A DNA stretch of 64,000 bases from Martinezella dioscoreae (GCF_009176305.1 NZ_BLAJ01000001.1:682001-746000), one strand, 5' to 3'. Positions 8,973 to 17,647 are shown, numbered from the stretch's first letter. A program made the numbers and translations. The notes: generated by a model from the letters alone, not told the origin.

Positions 8973-10124
8973 TCAATGCGGCATGGTCGGTGACGGATCA
9001 TCCGACGGGCCGAACGCGGCCGGCTGAGCGCTTGGCATAGGCCTCGCGGAGAAAGCTTTCTTGACCTTCTCGATCGCAGTCGTATTACCGCCGGCCGAAG
9101 GCGGCGGAGACTTTGTCTCCTGTATTGCCGCCGGTTCGGCCGCGGCACCGAGCTTTGCAGCTTGGTGTTCTTCAGCTTTCTGATCTTCGGCAATGGGTGA
9201 TGCCGCGAGAATCTCCATCAGCGTGATGGTCACCGGCAGGTGGCCGCCCAAATCGGTGTTCGTGTGATGCCATGCATGCGCGACGCGCTGATCGGCGTGG
9301 ATGAACCGTCGGGAATTGATCTCTCCAAACCAGTCCCACTCGCCCATGACATCGATGACATCGTTGAATACCGGAGGCATTGCGATGCGCGCGCCGATCG
9401 TCACGATCTTCGTATGCCGCGCCAGCTCAGCAACTCGTCCTTCATCCTGCTTCGAGAGGTTATGCAGGGCGGCAGAAAGGACGAGATTGCCTTTGGAGTG
9501 TCCCGCCAGTAGAGGGAAGGAGAGTCGGGGATCGGCGAGAAGCGCCTGTACCGTTCTGGTGTCCAGGCTGGTGCGGGCAGCCGTTTCATTGCGCTGCGCT
9601 CCAACCTTGGGCCGGCCGGCAAGATCATCCAGCCTTTCAAGCAACGGCCGCAGCCCCCTCAAATGACCGAAGAAAAACGATCCGCCAAAGGCTTCAGTGA
9701 TGGCGTCGGCGATGCCGTAGCCTGAGACGACAACGGCGACTGGTGCGTCGATCGCATCGGCCACGTTGCGGGCAAAGGCGGCGGCACCGAGCGCGGAACC
9801 GCCGATGCCGGCGACTGCGAGCGCCCGGGCATTGCCGCCGCCGCGCAAGACAAATTCATCGATGGTTTCGCAGAGGGTGAGCGCCCCAAGGCCGCTCGGC
9901 GGCACGATCAGGATCGCGCCTTCGGCGGCGAGCGAGTCACTGATGTAGAAAGCTTCCTCGGGTGTAATGACCTTGACGTCGTAGAACAGCGCATCGAGAG
10001 CGAGGTTGCGCTGGCGAAGGCCCTCAAGCGCAAGGTTGCGCAAAGGGGAGTGCTGGAGCCGTTCGGGGAGGCTCAATGTACGTGCGAACTGCGTCAGGGA
10101 AAGCGTGAATGCCGTCTGGAACAT
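8973..10124 (-). CDS. Uncharacterised alpha/beta-hydrolase-like protein
   Basis: A 383-residue protein of which the first 300 residues look like an alpha/beta hydrolase: hydrophobic strands alternate with glycine-rich turns, and a nucleophile-elbow-like GHSKGN (GxSxG relative) lies near residue 213. A DV(I)D turn and a histidine-rich stretch (VAHAWHHTNTDLGGH) follow and could supply acid and base. The last 70 residues are a low-complexity tail rich in Ala, Pro, Glu and Ser with no predicted fold. There is no signal peptide. The substrate is unknown. It is transcribed alone, away from trmL by 94 bases. Confidence 0.7.
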   Translation of the reverse strand: MFQTAFTLSLTQFARTLSLPERLQHSPLRNLALEGLRQRNLALDALFYDVKVITPEEAFYISDSLAAEGAILIVPPSGLGALTLCETIDEFVLRGGGNARALAVAGIGGSALGAAAFARNVADAIDAPVAVVVSGYGIADAITEAFGGSFFFGHLRGLRPLLERLDDLAGRPKVGAQRNETAARTSLDTRTVQALLADPRLSFPLLAGHSKGNLVLSAALHNLSKQDEGRVAELARHTKIVTIGARIAMPPVFNDVIDVMGEWDWFGEINSRRFIHADQRVAHAWHHTNTDLGGHLPVTITLMEILAASPIAEDQKAEEHQAAKLGAAAEPAAIQETKSPPPSAGGNTTAIEKVKKAFSARPMPSAQPAAFGPSDDPSPTMPH

Positions 10125-10218
10125 GGGTCACCTCGCCAAGGCTGCCTGAGTTAGAGCATTCCAGAGCGAAGCTTCTCACACTTTATCCGGCGTGCCAACG
10201 CCTATTCGGGTGCGACAT

Positions 10219-10710
10219 TCAGGCCCGGTGCAGCCCCAGTGCGGTAAGCGGCGGCCATTGCGTTTGCCGCAAGGCTTCCCCCGATATCATGGCGGCCGAC
10301 ATCGCAACATTGATGGAGCGTTGGCCCTCCACCATGGGGATCAGGACGCGGCCATCGGCCTTTTCATGCACATGCTCCGGCACGCCGGCGCTTTCGCGGC
10401 CGAAGAGGAGGATATCGTCGTCGCGATAAGCAAAATCCGTGTAGCGCTGGGCCGCCTTCGTTGAAGCCAGCACCAGCCGCCGCCCGCTTTCCTGCCTCCA
10501 CGTCTCGAAGCGCTCCCAATTGACGTGCCTGGTCAGGGTGACGGCGGCAAGATAATCCATGCCGGCGCGCTTCAGATTGCGGTCCGATATGTCGAAGCCG
10601 GCCGGCTCGATAATGTCGACGCCGAGGCCGAGGCAGGCGGCGAGCCGCAGGATCGTGCCGGTGTTGCCGGGAATGTCGGGTTGGTAAAGGGCGATGCGCA
10701 GTTTTGTCAT
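10219..10710 (-). CDS. trmL: tRNA (cytidine(34)-2'-O)-methyltransferase
   Basis: A 163-residue SPOUT methyltransferase that 2'-O-methylates the wobble base of leucine tRNAs. The N-terminal IALYQPDIPGNTGTILRLAA is the TrmL signature and the C-terminal knot reads LIPMVEGQRSINVAMSAAM. An in-frame TTG three codons upstream is possible; the ATG at 10708-10710 was chosen as the first standard start, although its ribosome-binding site is weak. The 393 bases beyond, up to the exporter at 11104, hold the leader region described separately. Confidence 0.93.
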   Translation of the reverse strand: MTKLRIALYQPDIPGNTGTILRLAACLGLGVDIIEPAGFDISDRNLKRAGMDYLAAVTLTRHVNWERFETWRQESGRRLVLASTKAAQRYTDFAYRDDDILLFGRESAGVPEHVHEKADGRVLIPMVEGQRSINVAMSAAMISGEALRQTQWPPLTALGLHRA

Positions 10711-10872
10711 ATGCTGCAACTAGCGAAATCGCCTGGATTTGTCTCAGATTTTTCGCGCGCCCTTCATTTCCGTGATGTCTCCTATAAAGAGAATTGAAGG
10801 ATTCAGCCCATTTTTCAGGCATATTTCGCTTTTCAAACAGAAAAAGTCGCGCTAAAAGACGAGCGCTCTACA

Positions 10873-10991
10873 ACTTGCGAAAGAAGGAGGCACAGATGGA
10901 TATCTTGTTTGTGATAATGCGCCTCCAGGCCGTGAACTCACGGATTTGACTGGCGCTACAAGGCGCGTATTCGCAAGTACCCCCCTTCTTT
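10873..10991 (+). promoter_or_regulatory. Structured leader region before ABC exporter (candidate attenuator or translational switch)
   Basis: Two long-range complementary pairs share an overlapping 5' arm. Pair A joins ACTTGCGAA (10873-10881) to TTCGCAAGT (10970-10978), nine base pairs. Pair B joins AAAGAAGGAGG (10880-10890) to CCCCCCTTCTTT (10980-10991), eight perfect pairs then two more after one mismatch. Pair B buries the Shine-Dalgarno of the 17-codon ORF at 10896. Because both use 10880-10881 and their 3' arms are adjacent, they cannot form as nested helices. A local hairpin with stem CCGTG/CACGG lies inside the ORF at 10930-10943. This is the pattern of a leader-peptide-controlled switch; function is inference. 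Confidence 0.45.
10896..10949 (+). CDS. Putative 17-residue leader peptide
   Basis: ATG at 10896 follows AAGAAGGAGG with a five-base gap, the strongest ribosome-binding site for some distance. The ORF encodes MDILFVIMRLQAVNSRI and ends at TGA 10947-10949. It is far too short for an enzyme and sits 154 bases upstream of an ABC exporter gene on the same strand. The hydrophobic start (ILFVIM) followed by MRLQAVNSR resembles ribosome-stalling leader peptides in general character only; no known stalling motif is identified. Confidence 0.45.
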   Translation: MDILFVIMRLQAVNSRI

Positions 10992-11103
10992 AAGTCATTG
11001 CGCGGCCGGCATGGCCTCGTTGTTTTATCACCCGGCCACCATATGAGTCTGCGATCTTTCAGCGCAGTGGGTGGTCGAAGGGTCGAGTCTTTGGAGCATT
11101 TCA

Positions 11104-12957
11104 ATGTTTAGCTGGTTCGAACGCCGACTAAATCCATTTCCGAGCGAGGTGCCGGACACTCCGCCGCGCGGCCTTTTCGCCTTCTGTTGGCATTATTCCA
11201 AGCCGGCTCTGCCATGGCTGATCGCTATGAGCATCCTCACCATGTCGATCGCGATCGGTGAGGTGGCGCTGTTCCAGTTCCTCGGCGATATCGTCGACTG
11301 GCTGACACATGCGGATAAGGCGACCTTCCTGCAGACGGAATGGCACAAGCTGTTCTGGATGGGCGCGATGGTGCTGATCGGCTTGCCGGCTGCGGCGATC
11401 CTCGACAGCTTCATCATGCACCAGGTGCTGCTCGGCAACTATCCGATGATCGCGCGCTGGCAGATGCACCGCTTCCTGCTGCGCCACAGCATGACCTTTT
11501 TCGCCAATGAGTTCGCCGGCCGCGTCGCCACCAAGGTGATGCAGACCTCGCTTGCCGTGCGCGAGACGGTCATGAAGATCCTCGACGTCTTCGTCTACGT
11601 GTTCACGTACTTCCTGTCGATGATCCTTGTCATCGCGGCGGCTGACTGGCGGCTGATGATTCCGATCCTGGCCTGGCTTGGCGTCTATGTCGCCATTGTC
11701 GCCTATTTCGTGCCGGTGCTACGCAAGATCGCTGCGCAGCAGGCCGATGCGCGTTCGATGATGACGGGCCGTGTGGTCGACAGCTATACCAACATCGCCA
11801 CGGTGAAGCTGTTCTCGCACGCTGGCCGCGAAGAGAAGTATGCGAGGGCCGGCATGGAGGAATTCCTCGATACCGTGCACAAGCAGATGCGCAAGGTGAC
11901 GCTGTTCCACGCATCGGTCTATTTCAACAACTGCGCGGCGCTGTTCATCGTCTCGTCTCTGTCGATCTGGTTCTGGCTCAGCGGCTCGATCTCCGTCGGC
12001 TCCATCGCCATTGCCATCGGCCTTGCCATGCGTGTCAACGGCATGTCGCAATGGGTGATGTGGGAAGTCTCGGCGCTCTTCGAAAATATCGGCACCGTCT
12101 ATGACGGCATGGAGATGATGACGAAGCCGCACGATATCGTCGACAAGCCGGCAGCATCGCCGATCGTGGCCAAGCAAGGTGCGATCCGCTTCGACCACAT
12201 TCGCTTCCATTACGGCAAGGCGAAGGGTGTCATGGAGGATCTGACCCTCGATATCCGCGCCGGCGAAAAGGTCGGCCTTGTCGGCCGCTCCGGTGCCGGC
12301 AAGACGACACTGATGAACCTGCTGCTGCGCTTCTACGATCTGGAGGGCGGCCGCATCACCATCGACGGCCACGATATCGCGGGCGTCACGCAGGACAGCC
12401 TTCGCTCGATGATCGGTGTGGTGACGCAGGACACGTCGCTGCTGCACCGATCCATCCGCGACAACATCGCCTACGGCCGTCCGGACGCGACCGACGAGGA
12501 AATCATCCAGGCGGCCAAGCGCGCCAATGCCTGGGACTTCATCGAGGGGCTGGTGGATATGCATGGCCGCACCGGGCTCGACGCGCAGGTCGGCGAGCGG
12601 GGTGTCAAACTGTCAGGCGGCCAGCGCCAGCGTATTGCGATCGCCCGCGTCTTCCTGAAGGACGCGCCGATCCTGGTGCTCGACGAGGCAACCTCGGCGC
12701 TCGATTCCGAAGTGGAAGCAGCGATCCAGGAAAACCTCTTCGCGCTGATGCACGGCAAGACGGTGATTGCCATTGCCCATCGCCTGTCGACGCTGACCGA
12801 GATGGACCGCCTCGTCGTTCTCGACAAGGGTCGGATCATCGAGATGGGCACACATCAGGAACTGGTCGAGGAGGGCGGCATCTATGCCGAACTCTGGAGC
12901 CGGCAATCGGGTGGGTTTTTGGCGGATCACGAGGAGGCCGAGGCGGCGGCGGAGTGA
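11104..12957 (+). CDS. MsbA-like ABC exporter, fused permease and ATPase (copy 1)
   Basis: A 617-residue half-transporter with six membrane helices in the first 330 residues and a C-terminal ATPase. Walker A GRSGAGKTT is near residue 393, the ABC signature LSGGQRQRIAIAR near 502 and Walker B ILVLDEATS near 522, all intact. It should work as a dimer exporting a lipid-like or drug-like substrate from the inner membrane. Start ATG 11104 is chosen because GGAG lies seven bases upstream; an earlier alternative start at 11071 lacks a site. It is paralogous along its whole length to the gene at 13755. Substrate cannot be told from sequence. Confidence 0.93.
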   Translation: MFSWFERRLNPFPSEVPDTPPRGLFAFCWHYSKPALPWLIAMSILTMSIAIGEVALFQFLGDIVDWLTHADKATFLQTEWHKLFWMGAMVLIGLPAAAILDSFIMHQVLLGNYPMIARWQMHRFLLRHSMTFFANEFAGRVATKVMQTSLAVRETVMKILDVFVYVFTYFLSMILVIAAADWRLMIPILAWLGVYVAIVAYFVPVLRKIAAQQADARSMMTGRVVDSYTNIATVKLFSHAGREEKYARAGMEEFLDTVHKQMRKVTLFHASVYFNNCAALFIVSSLSIWFWLSGSISVGSIAIAIGLAMRVNGMSQWVMWEVSALFENIGTVYDGMEMMTKPHDIVDKPAASPIVAKQGAIRFDHIRFHYGKAKGVMEDLTLDIRAGEKVGLVGRSGAGKTTLMNLLLRFYDLEGGRITIDGHDIAGVTQDSLRSMIGVVTQDTSLLHRSIRDNIAYGRPDATDEEIIQAAKRANAWDFIEGLVDMHGRTGLDAQVGERGVKLSGGQRQRIAIARVFLKDAPILVLDEATSALDSEVEAAIQENLFALMHGKTVIAIAHRLSTLTEMDRLVVLDKGRIIEMGTHQELVEEGGIYAELWSRQSGGFLADHEEAEAAAE

Positions 12958-12970
12958 TGAAGGGAAAATT

Positions 12971-12988
12971 GGGGTGCTTCGGCACCCC
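12971..12988. terminator. Bidirectional hairpin terminator with TTCG tetraloop
   Basis: A perfect 7-bp stem GGGGTGC/GCACCCC closed by TTCG. On the minus strand it is followed by AATTTT, so it best serves the toxin-antitoxin operon ending at 12998, but it also lies 14 bases after the exporter stop at 12957. Confidence 0.75.
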
Positions 12989-12997
12989 ATCATTGTT

Positions 12998-13276
12998 TCA
13001 GCGATCTTCTCGTCCGTGCCATATGCGCAGAATGAAAACAGTCGAGCCTGCAATTTCGTAGCGCATTTCATAAGCGCCTACCAGGATGCGCCTGACGTCG
13101 CGAGGCTCGAATTCTTCAAGTCTTTCCCCGATGCGCGGATGCTGAAGGAGCTGCAGCGGAGCGGATGAAAGAGTTTGTGCGGCTCTGATTGCCGCAGGCC
13201 TGTTGACCGGTGCCAGAAAGTCGTAGACGCGGATCAAATCGGATTGTGCTTTCGCAGTCCACTTGATTTCGATCAA
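12998..13276 (-). CDS. RelE/ParE-family toxin
   Basis: A 92-residue ParE-type protein: it begins MIEIKWTAKAQSDLIRVYDF, continues with the LLQHPRIGERLEEFEPRDVR core and ends with a VFILRIWHGRED strand. ParE toxins poison DNA gyrase; RelE relatives cut mRNA on the ribosome. The ParE-like LRIWHGRE ending and the ribbon-helix-helix antitoxin favour the first. I place the start at TTG 13274-13276, which overlaps the antitoxin stop (TTGA); longer frames upstream lie within the antitoxin gene. Coupled translation after the antitoxin is typical. Confidence 0.88.
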   Translation of the reverse strand: MIEIKWTAKAQSDLIRVYDFLAPVNRPAAIRAAQTLSSAPLQLLQHPRIGERLEEFEPRDVRRILVGAYEMRYEIAGSTVFILRIWHGREDR

Positions 13277-13548
13277 CGGGATTGAGCCTCGTCTTCCGAC
13301 GTGCCCAAGTCGCGCACCCAATCCCAAATAAGCTGATGGTCGACAACATTCCCGGCATCCACATCGGCCAGTGCTTCAAGTGTCAGCCTGTGACGCTCTT
13401 CCTGCAGAGCGACCCAATCATTGAGTGCTTGCTTCACGATCCATCCCCGGGAGCGCTCCAGCCGAGCGGCTATCTGGTCAACTTTTTCCGCCAACGACAG
13501 CGGAACATGTGTCGTCAGAACTTTCGTGTCGGCCGTCTTGTTGTTCAT
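13273..13548 (-). CDS. CopG/ParD-like ribbon-helix-helix antitoxin
   Basis: A 91-residue antitoxin. Residues 9-50 read as a ribbon-helix-helix DNA-binding domain (VLTTHVPLSLAEKVDQIAAR, then ERSRGWIVKQALNDW), and the acidic C-terminal part would wrap the toxin. Such proteins repress their own promoter. It is the first gene of the toxin-antitoxin pair, upstream of the toxin with coupled stop and start. The pair lies in opposite orientation between two paralogous ABC exporters. Confidence 0.88.
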   Translation of the reverse strand: MNNKTADTKVLTTHVPLSLAEKVDQIAARLERSRGWIVKQALNDWVALQEERHRLTLEALADVDAGNVVDHQLIWDWVRDLGTSEDEAQSR

Positions 13549-13559
13549 TTCGATCGCGT

Positions 13560-13582
13560 CCTATTCCTTGCTATAAAATAGG
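13560..13582 (-). promoter_or_regulatory. Candidate autoregulatory operator of the toxin-antitoxin operon
   Basis: Inverted repeat CCTATT (13560-13565) and AATAGG (13577-13582) sits 11 bases before the antitoxin ATG. The AT-rich centre (CTATAAAATAGG) also offers a -10 element. Ribbon-helix-helix antitoxins usually bind such sites; binding here is inferred from position alone. Confidence 0.4.
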
Positions 13583-13754
13583 CGAATGATGGATTTTGTA
13601 TAGATTTATCGGATTCAATCTTTCTGATTAAGTTTGATTAAATCACCGATGAAGAACGGAACTTCAAGTGCGCGGCTGAACATGAAGAAAATATAACCTT
13701 TTCTGCGGCACGCCGTGAGTTTGCGCGTGTCTCAAAATTCCCTATATCGCTGGC

Positions 13755-15617
13755 ATGTTCATCCGTTCCGTGTTCCGTCTGTTCGAGACCTGGATTGATC
13801 CTTACTATCGCAGCGGCGATCTTCGGCCGCCGCGGTCGCTCGGTGCCTTCATCTGGTACTATGTCGGTCAGGCCAAGGGGCCTTTCCTGGCGATGGCGGC
13901 ACTCGGCGGTGCCGTCGCGATGCTCGAGGCGGCGCTGTTCTGGTTCGTCGGGCATCTCGTCGATATCCTTGACAAGGTGAAGCCGGGCGAGGGGTGGTCG
14001 GGGCTGCTTGCCGGCCATGGCGCGGCGCTGCTCGGCATGGTTTTCGTCGTGCTCGTGGTGCGCTTCGTTGTCGTCAGCCTCGGCGCATTGGTCGAGGAAC
14101 AGGTGGTCGTGCCAGGGTTTCTCAATCTCGTGCGCTGGCAGGCTTATCGCCATGTGGCGAGGCAGTCCGTCGAATTCTTCCAGAACGATTTCTCCGGCCG
14201 TGTCGTCACCAAGGTCTGGTCGGCGGGGCAGGCGACGGGCGATCTCGTTGTGTCGCTGCTGCAGGTCGTTTGGTTCATCATCATCTATGCCGCATCGACC
14301 ATCGCGCTGGTCGGCGGGCTGGACTGGCGGCTGGCGCTGGTCATCGCGGTCTGGATCGGCGTCTTCTCCCTGCTTGCGCGATATTTCGTGCCACGCATCC
14401 GCCGGCATGCGCGCAACGCGGCCGAAGCGTCCTCGATGCTGAACGGCCGCATGGTCGATGCCTACGCCAATATTCAGACGTTGAAGCTCTTTGGCCGGGA
14501 GGAGCAGAACGACCACTACATCCGCAATGGTTTCGACCGCTTCCAGGCCGCCGTCATGCCGTTCACACGATTGTTGACCGGCGTGCGCTCATCGCTGGCG
14601 CTGCTGTCAGGCGTCATGATCACCATGATCGGCGCGCTCGCCGTCCATCTCTGGCTGGCGGGTGAAATCTCGACCGGAGGCGTCGCCTTCACGCTCAGCA
14701 TGGTGCTGCGCCTGAACATGCTCTTCGGCCGGATGATGTCGCAGTTCAATGCCATCATGCGCAATCTCGGCACCATTCAGAATTCGGCCGAGATGATCTC
14801 CGAGCCCGTCGGTCTGGTCGATCGGCCTGATGCCAAGGATCTGGTCGTCACCGGGCCGGAAATTCGTTTCGACGATGTGACGTTTCACTATGGGCGCGGC
14901 GGCGGCATCATCGACAATTTCTCTCTCAACGTACGCGCGGGCGAAAAGGTCGGCATCGTCGGCCGCTCGGGAGCGGGCAAGACGACGCTCGTCAATCTGC
15001 TGTTGCGTTTCTACGATCTTGAGGGTGGGCGTATCCTGATCGACGGACAGGATATTGCCGCCGTCAGGCAGGAGTCGCTGCGTAGCGCGATCGGCATGGT
15101 GACGCAGGACACCGCTCTCCTCAATCGCTCCATCCGCGATAATATCCTCTTCGGTCGGCCTGACGCTACCGACGAGCAGATGGTGGAGGCGGCCCAGCGG
15201 GCGGAGGCGGATCGCTTTATCACCGCCCTCGAAGATCAGAAGGGGCGCACCGCTTATGCCGCCCATGTCGGCGAGCGCGGTGTCAAGCTTTCAGGCGGCC
15301 AACGCCAGCGCATTGCGATCGCGCGCGTCATGCTGAAGGACGCGCCCATTCTCGTGCTCGACGAGGCGACGTCCGCGCTGGATTCGGAAGCCGAAGCCGT
15401 ACTGCAGTCCAATCTGGATGGGCTGATGCAGGGCAAGACCGTGCTTGTGATCGCGCATCGGCTGTCGACCATCGCTAAGCTCGACCGGTTGATCGTCATC
15501 GACAAGGGCGAGGTCATCGAAGAGGGGACGCATGACGAGCTGATCGCTCGGGGTGGCCTTTATTCCGAACTCTGGGCACGTCAGTCCGGCGGTTTCATTG
15601 CGGCGGATGCAGATTGA
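13755..15617 (+). CDS. MsbA-like ABC exporter, fused permease and ATPase (copy 2)
   Basis: A 620-residue half-transporter with the same layout as the gene at 11104: six membrane helices, then an ATPase with Walker A GRSGAGKTT near residue 402, signature LSGGQRQRIAIAR near 511 and Walker B ILVLDEATS. The two ATPase domains are nearly identical in these motifs, so this is a local duplication, and the pair could also form a heterodimer. The start ATG 13755 has no ribosome-binding site, while a -10-like TATATC lies at 13743-13748, which would place transcription initiation at about the start codon (possible leaderless mRNA). The start is supported by alignment with copy 1. Confidence 0.93.
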   Translation: MFIRSVFRLFETWIDPYYRSGDLRPPRSLGAFIWYYVGQAKGPFLAMAALGGAVAMLEAALFWFVGHLVDILDKVKPGEGWSGLLAGHGAALLGMVFVVLVVRFVVVSLGALVEEQVVVPGFLNLVRWQAYRHVARQSVEFFQNDFSGRVVTKVWSAGQATGDLVVSLLQVVWFIIIYAASTIALVGGLDWRLALVIAVWIGVFSLLARYFVPRIRRHARNAAEASSMLNGRMVDAYANIQTLKLFGREEQNDHYIRNGFDRFQAAVMPFTRLLTGVRSSLALLSGVMITMIGALAVHLWLAGEISTGGVAFTLSMVLRLNMLFGRMMSQFNAIMRNLGTIQNSAEMISEPVGLVDRPDAKDLVVTGPEIRFDDVTFHYGRGGGIIDNFSLNVRAGEKVGIVGRSGAGKTTLVNLLLRFYDLEGGRILIDGQDIAAVRQESLRSAIGMVTQDTALLNRSIRDNILFGRPDATDEQMVEAAQRAEADRFITALEDQKGRTAYAAHVGERGVKLSGGQRQRIAIARVMLKDAPILVLDEATSALDSEAEAVLQSNLDGLMQGKTVLVIAHRLSTIAKLDRLIVIDKGEVIEEGTHDELIARGGLYSELWARQSGGFIAADAD

Positions 15618-15638
15618 GCCACTCTGAAACTCGCCGGA

Positions 15639-16586
15639 TCATTTCTGCCGAGGCACGCTGAACTCCGTCATCAGGCCGAAATGGTTCGAGCCCATGGCGT
15701 CGCGGATCTGCTTTACGGATATCAGCCGCAACGGCGCGCGAGCGAAGACGTGATCGATGGTGATGCCATAGGCGCCCGCAGCAATCGGCCATGTGGCGGG
15801 CTCGGGAAAGGCATGGCGAAGGCCGGTTGCCGCCAGGAAGTCGCGCATATCGGGCGTGATGACCGAGGCGTTGAAATCTCCTGCGAGAATCAACGGCCCT
15901 TTCACGTCATTAAGGACCGGAGCGAGGAGGCCAAGCTCGATCTGGTGGAACGCATCGAAATAAGGCTTGCTCAGATGAACGGAGGCGAAGTTCACGGGCT
16001 GGCCGTCCATGTCGATGGTGGCGAGAATGAAGCGATTGTCCCAGAGGCTGCCGAGGCTGCGCATGAGTTGGGTTTGGAACGGTCTCTTCGACAGCAGCAG
16101 GGAATCGCAATCGGTGGTCATCACGCCGCAGCCGATGCGGTTGGGATAGACTTTCAAGATGCGGTCCATCTCGGAAAAGATCGGTCCTGCCTCGAAGATT
16201 TCGACGACGTCGGCTTTCGAGGCGATGATGAGATCGGCGATGCGAGGGCCGTTTTCGAAATTGCTGTCCTCTATGTTGAAGGAGAGCAACCTGAAATGCT
16301 CGCCGCTCGCCTCAGCCGAAGCGACGAGCGAAGACGTGGTGTATTGCTGCAGCATGAGGACGGAGTGAACCAGCAGGATGATCCCTGCGGCAGTCAGGAA
16401 GAGCGCATACCAGTGACGCTTGAAGGCGAATGCGATCAAGGCGAGCAGGATCGCGAACAGGCTTATATGGGTCTGCAGACTTTCGAAAAAGGCCAGCAGC
16501 CAGGAATCGGCGACGTAACGCGCGGCTAGGATGCCGACCGCCAGTGTGGCGAGAACGCATAGGACGCAATAAATCGTGTGTCTCAT
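15639..16586 (-). CDS. Endonuclease/exonuclease/phosphatase-family membrane protein
   Basis: A 315-residue protein with three N-terminal membrane helices within about the first 95 residues, followed by an EEP-fold catalytic domain. Motifs of that fold are visible: FNIEDSN early in the domain, ILAGDFNAS in the middle and IDHVFAR near the end, giving the metal-binding Asn, Asp and His residues. The catalytic domain should face the periplasm. Substrate is unknown; DNA, phospholipid headgroup or inositol phosphate are all possible for the fold. An upstream start would add 28 residues; ATG 16586 sits right before the first helix. Convergent with the exporter gene. Confidence 0.87.
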   Translation of the reverse strand: MRHTIYCVLCVLATLAVGILAARYVADSWLLAFFESLQTHISLFAILLALIAFAFKRHWYALFLTAAGIILLVHSVLMLQQYTTSSLVASAEASGEHFRLLSFNIEDSNFENGPRIADLIIASKADVVEIFEAGPIFSEMDRILKVYPNRIGCGVMTTDCDSLLLSKRPFQTQLMRSLGSLWDNRFILATIDMDGQPVNFASVHLSKPYFDAFHQIELGLLAPVLNDVKGPLILAGDFNASVITPDMRDFLAATGLRHAFPEPATWPIAAGAYGITIDHVFARAPLRLISVKQIRDAMGSNHFGLMTEFSVPRQK

Positions 16587-17054
16587 GAGAAGTTCTCGTG
16601 CTTCGTTTTTGCTGCTTCGTATGCGCAAGATAGCAAGTGCAATCCTCCATAAATCCCGGGGGAAATCCATTTGGATTTAAGTGGTAAAGCGCAGGTCACA
16701 CTGAGTGGCGAAAGTGGTGATACCGCAGTGCCTTCCGCAATGCAGCATTGAAATCATTGTCTATTTTGCCTTGCAATATAAGAAGATACTACAGAAATCC
16801 CCAGATTTTTCATGGGTTTAACTTTTCGCATCGGTACAGAAAGAGTTCAGGCTCCAGCCTTGCGACGCAATAGCGCAGTTTTGCCGCGACATTGTGCCCT
16901 GACCCCTTGCCAAGACTGGACATAATTTGCGATCAAGCTTAGAACGCAGCGGGTTACGGAGGAATCTATGGCGGAATTATGGTCGCATTGATTCGCCGTT
17001 AGTGAGAGGGGTACCGCGGTTTTGCCGTGGTTTGCGGGAAGAGGATGTGCAGCT
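16587..17054 (+). promoter_or_regulatory. petABC upstream region with a 7-codon mini-ORF
   Basis: This 468-base stretch holds no full gene. At 16968-16991 a seven-codon ORF (MAELWSH) follows a strong GGAGGAATCT ribosome-binding site, ending 63 bases before the petA start and in the petA frame. The remainder is AT-rich for this genome around 16750-16850. I could not fix a -35/-10 pair with confidence. The promoter of petABC should lie here. Confidence 0.4.
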
Positions 17055-17633
17055 TTGAGCGAGCATAGTACGACAGTTGAGTCCAGCGGCGAGCCGACTC
17101 GTCGCGATTTCCTTTATTTGACGACAGGTATGGCCGGTGCGGTGGGTGCAGTTGCCGTCGCATGGCCGTTTATCGACCAGATGCGTCCGGACGCATCGAC
17201 ACTTGCTCTTGCATCCATCGAAGTCGATGTGTCGAGCCTTGAGCCCGGCATGTCGTTGACGGTGAAGTGGCGCGGTAAACCCGTCTTCATCCGTAACCGC
17301 ACGCAGAAAGAAATCGACGATGCCAAGGGTGCGCAGCTTTCGGACTTGAAGGATCCAATCGCCCGCAACGCCAATCTTCCGTCCGATGCACAAGCAACCG
17401 ACGTTGCCCGTTCGGCCGGGGAGGGCAAGGAAAACTGGCTCGTCATGATCGGCGTCTGCACCCATCTGGGTTGCATTCCACTCGGCCAGGCAGGTGAATA
17501 TGGCGGGTGGTTCTGTCCCTGCCATGGTTCGGTCTACGATACCGCCGGTCGCATCCGTCACGGGCCTGCGCCGCAGAACCTCTTCATCCCGCAATATGCG
17601 TTTACGTCGGAAAAGAAGATCAAGGTCGGTTGA
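17055..17633 (+). CDS. petA: Rieske iron-sulfur protein of cytochrome bc1
   Basis: The 192-residue Rieske subunit passes electrons from ubiquinol to cytochrome c1. Both cluster-binding boxes are present: CTHLGC near residue 134 and CPCHGS near 155. The N-terminus [18 protein letters not shown] is a twin-arginine signal-anchor, as expected for Tat-dependent export of the folded protein. I chose TTG 17055 because it gives the usual MSEHSTT-type start; a longer frame begins at 17022. The ribosome-binding site for TTG is poor (AGAGG about 11 bases away), so translation may depend on context. First gene of petABC, 14 bases before petB. Confidence 0.95.
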   Translation: MSEHSTTVESSGEPTRRDFLYLTTGMAGAVGAVAVAWPFIDQMRPDASTLALASIEVDVSSLEPGMSLTVKWRGKPVFIRNRTQKEIDDAKGAQLSDLKDPIARNANLPSDAQATDVARSAGEGKENWLVMIGVCTHLGCIPLGQAGEYGGWFCPCHGSVYDTAGRIRHGPAPQNLFIPQYAFTSEKKIKVG

Positions 17634-17647
17634 GGGGGAGCTGAATC

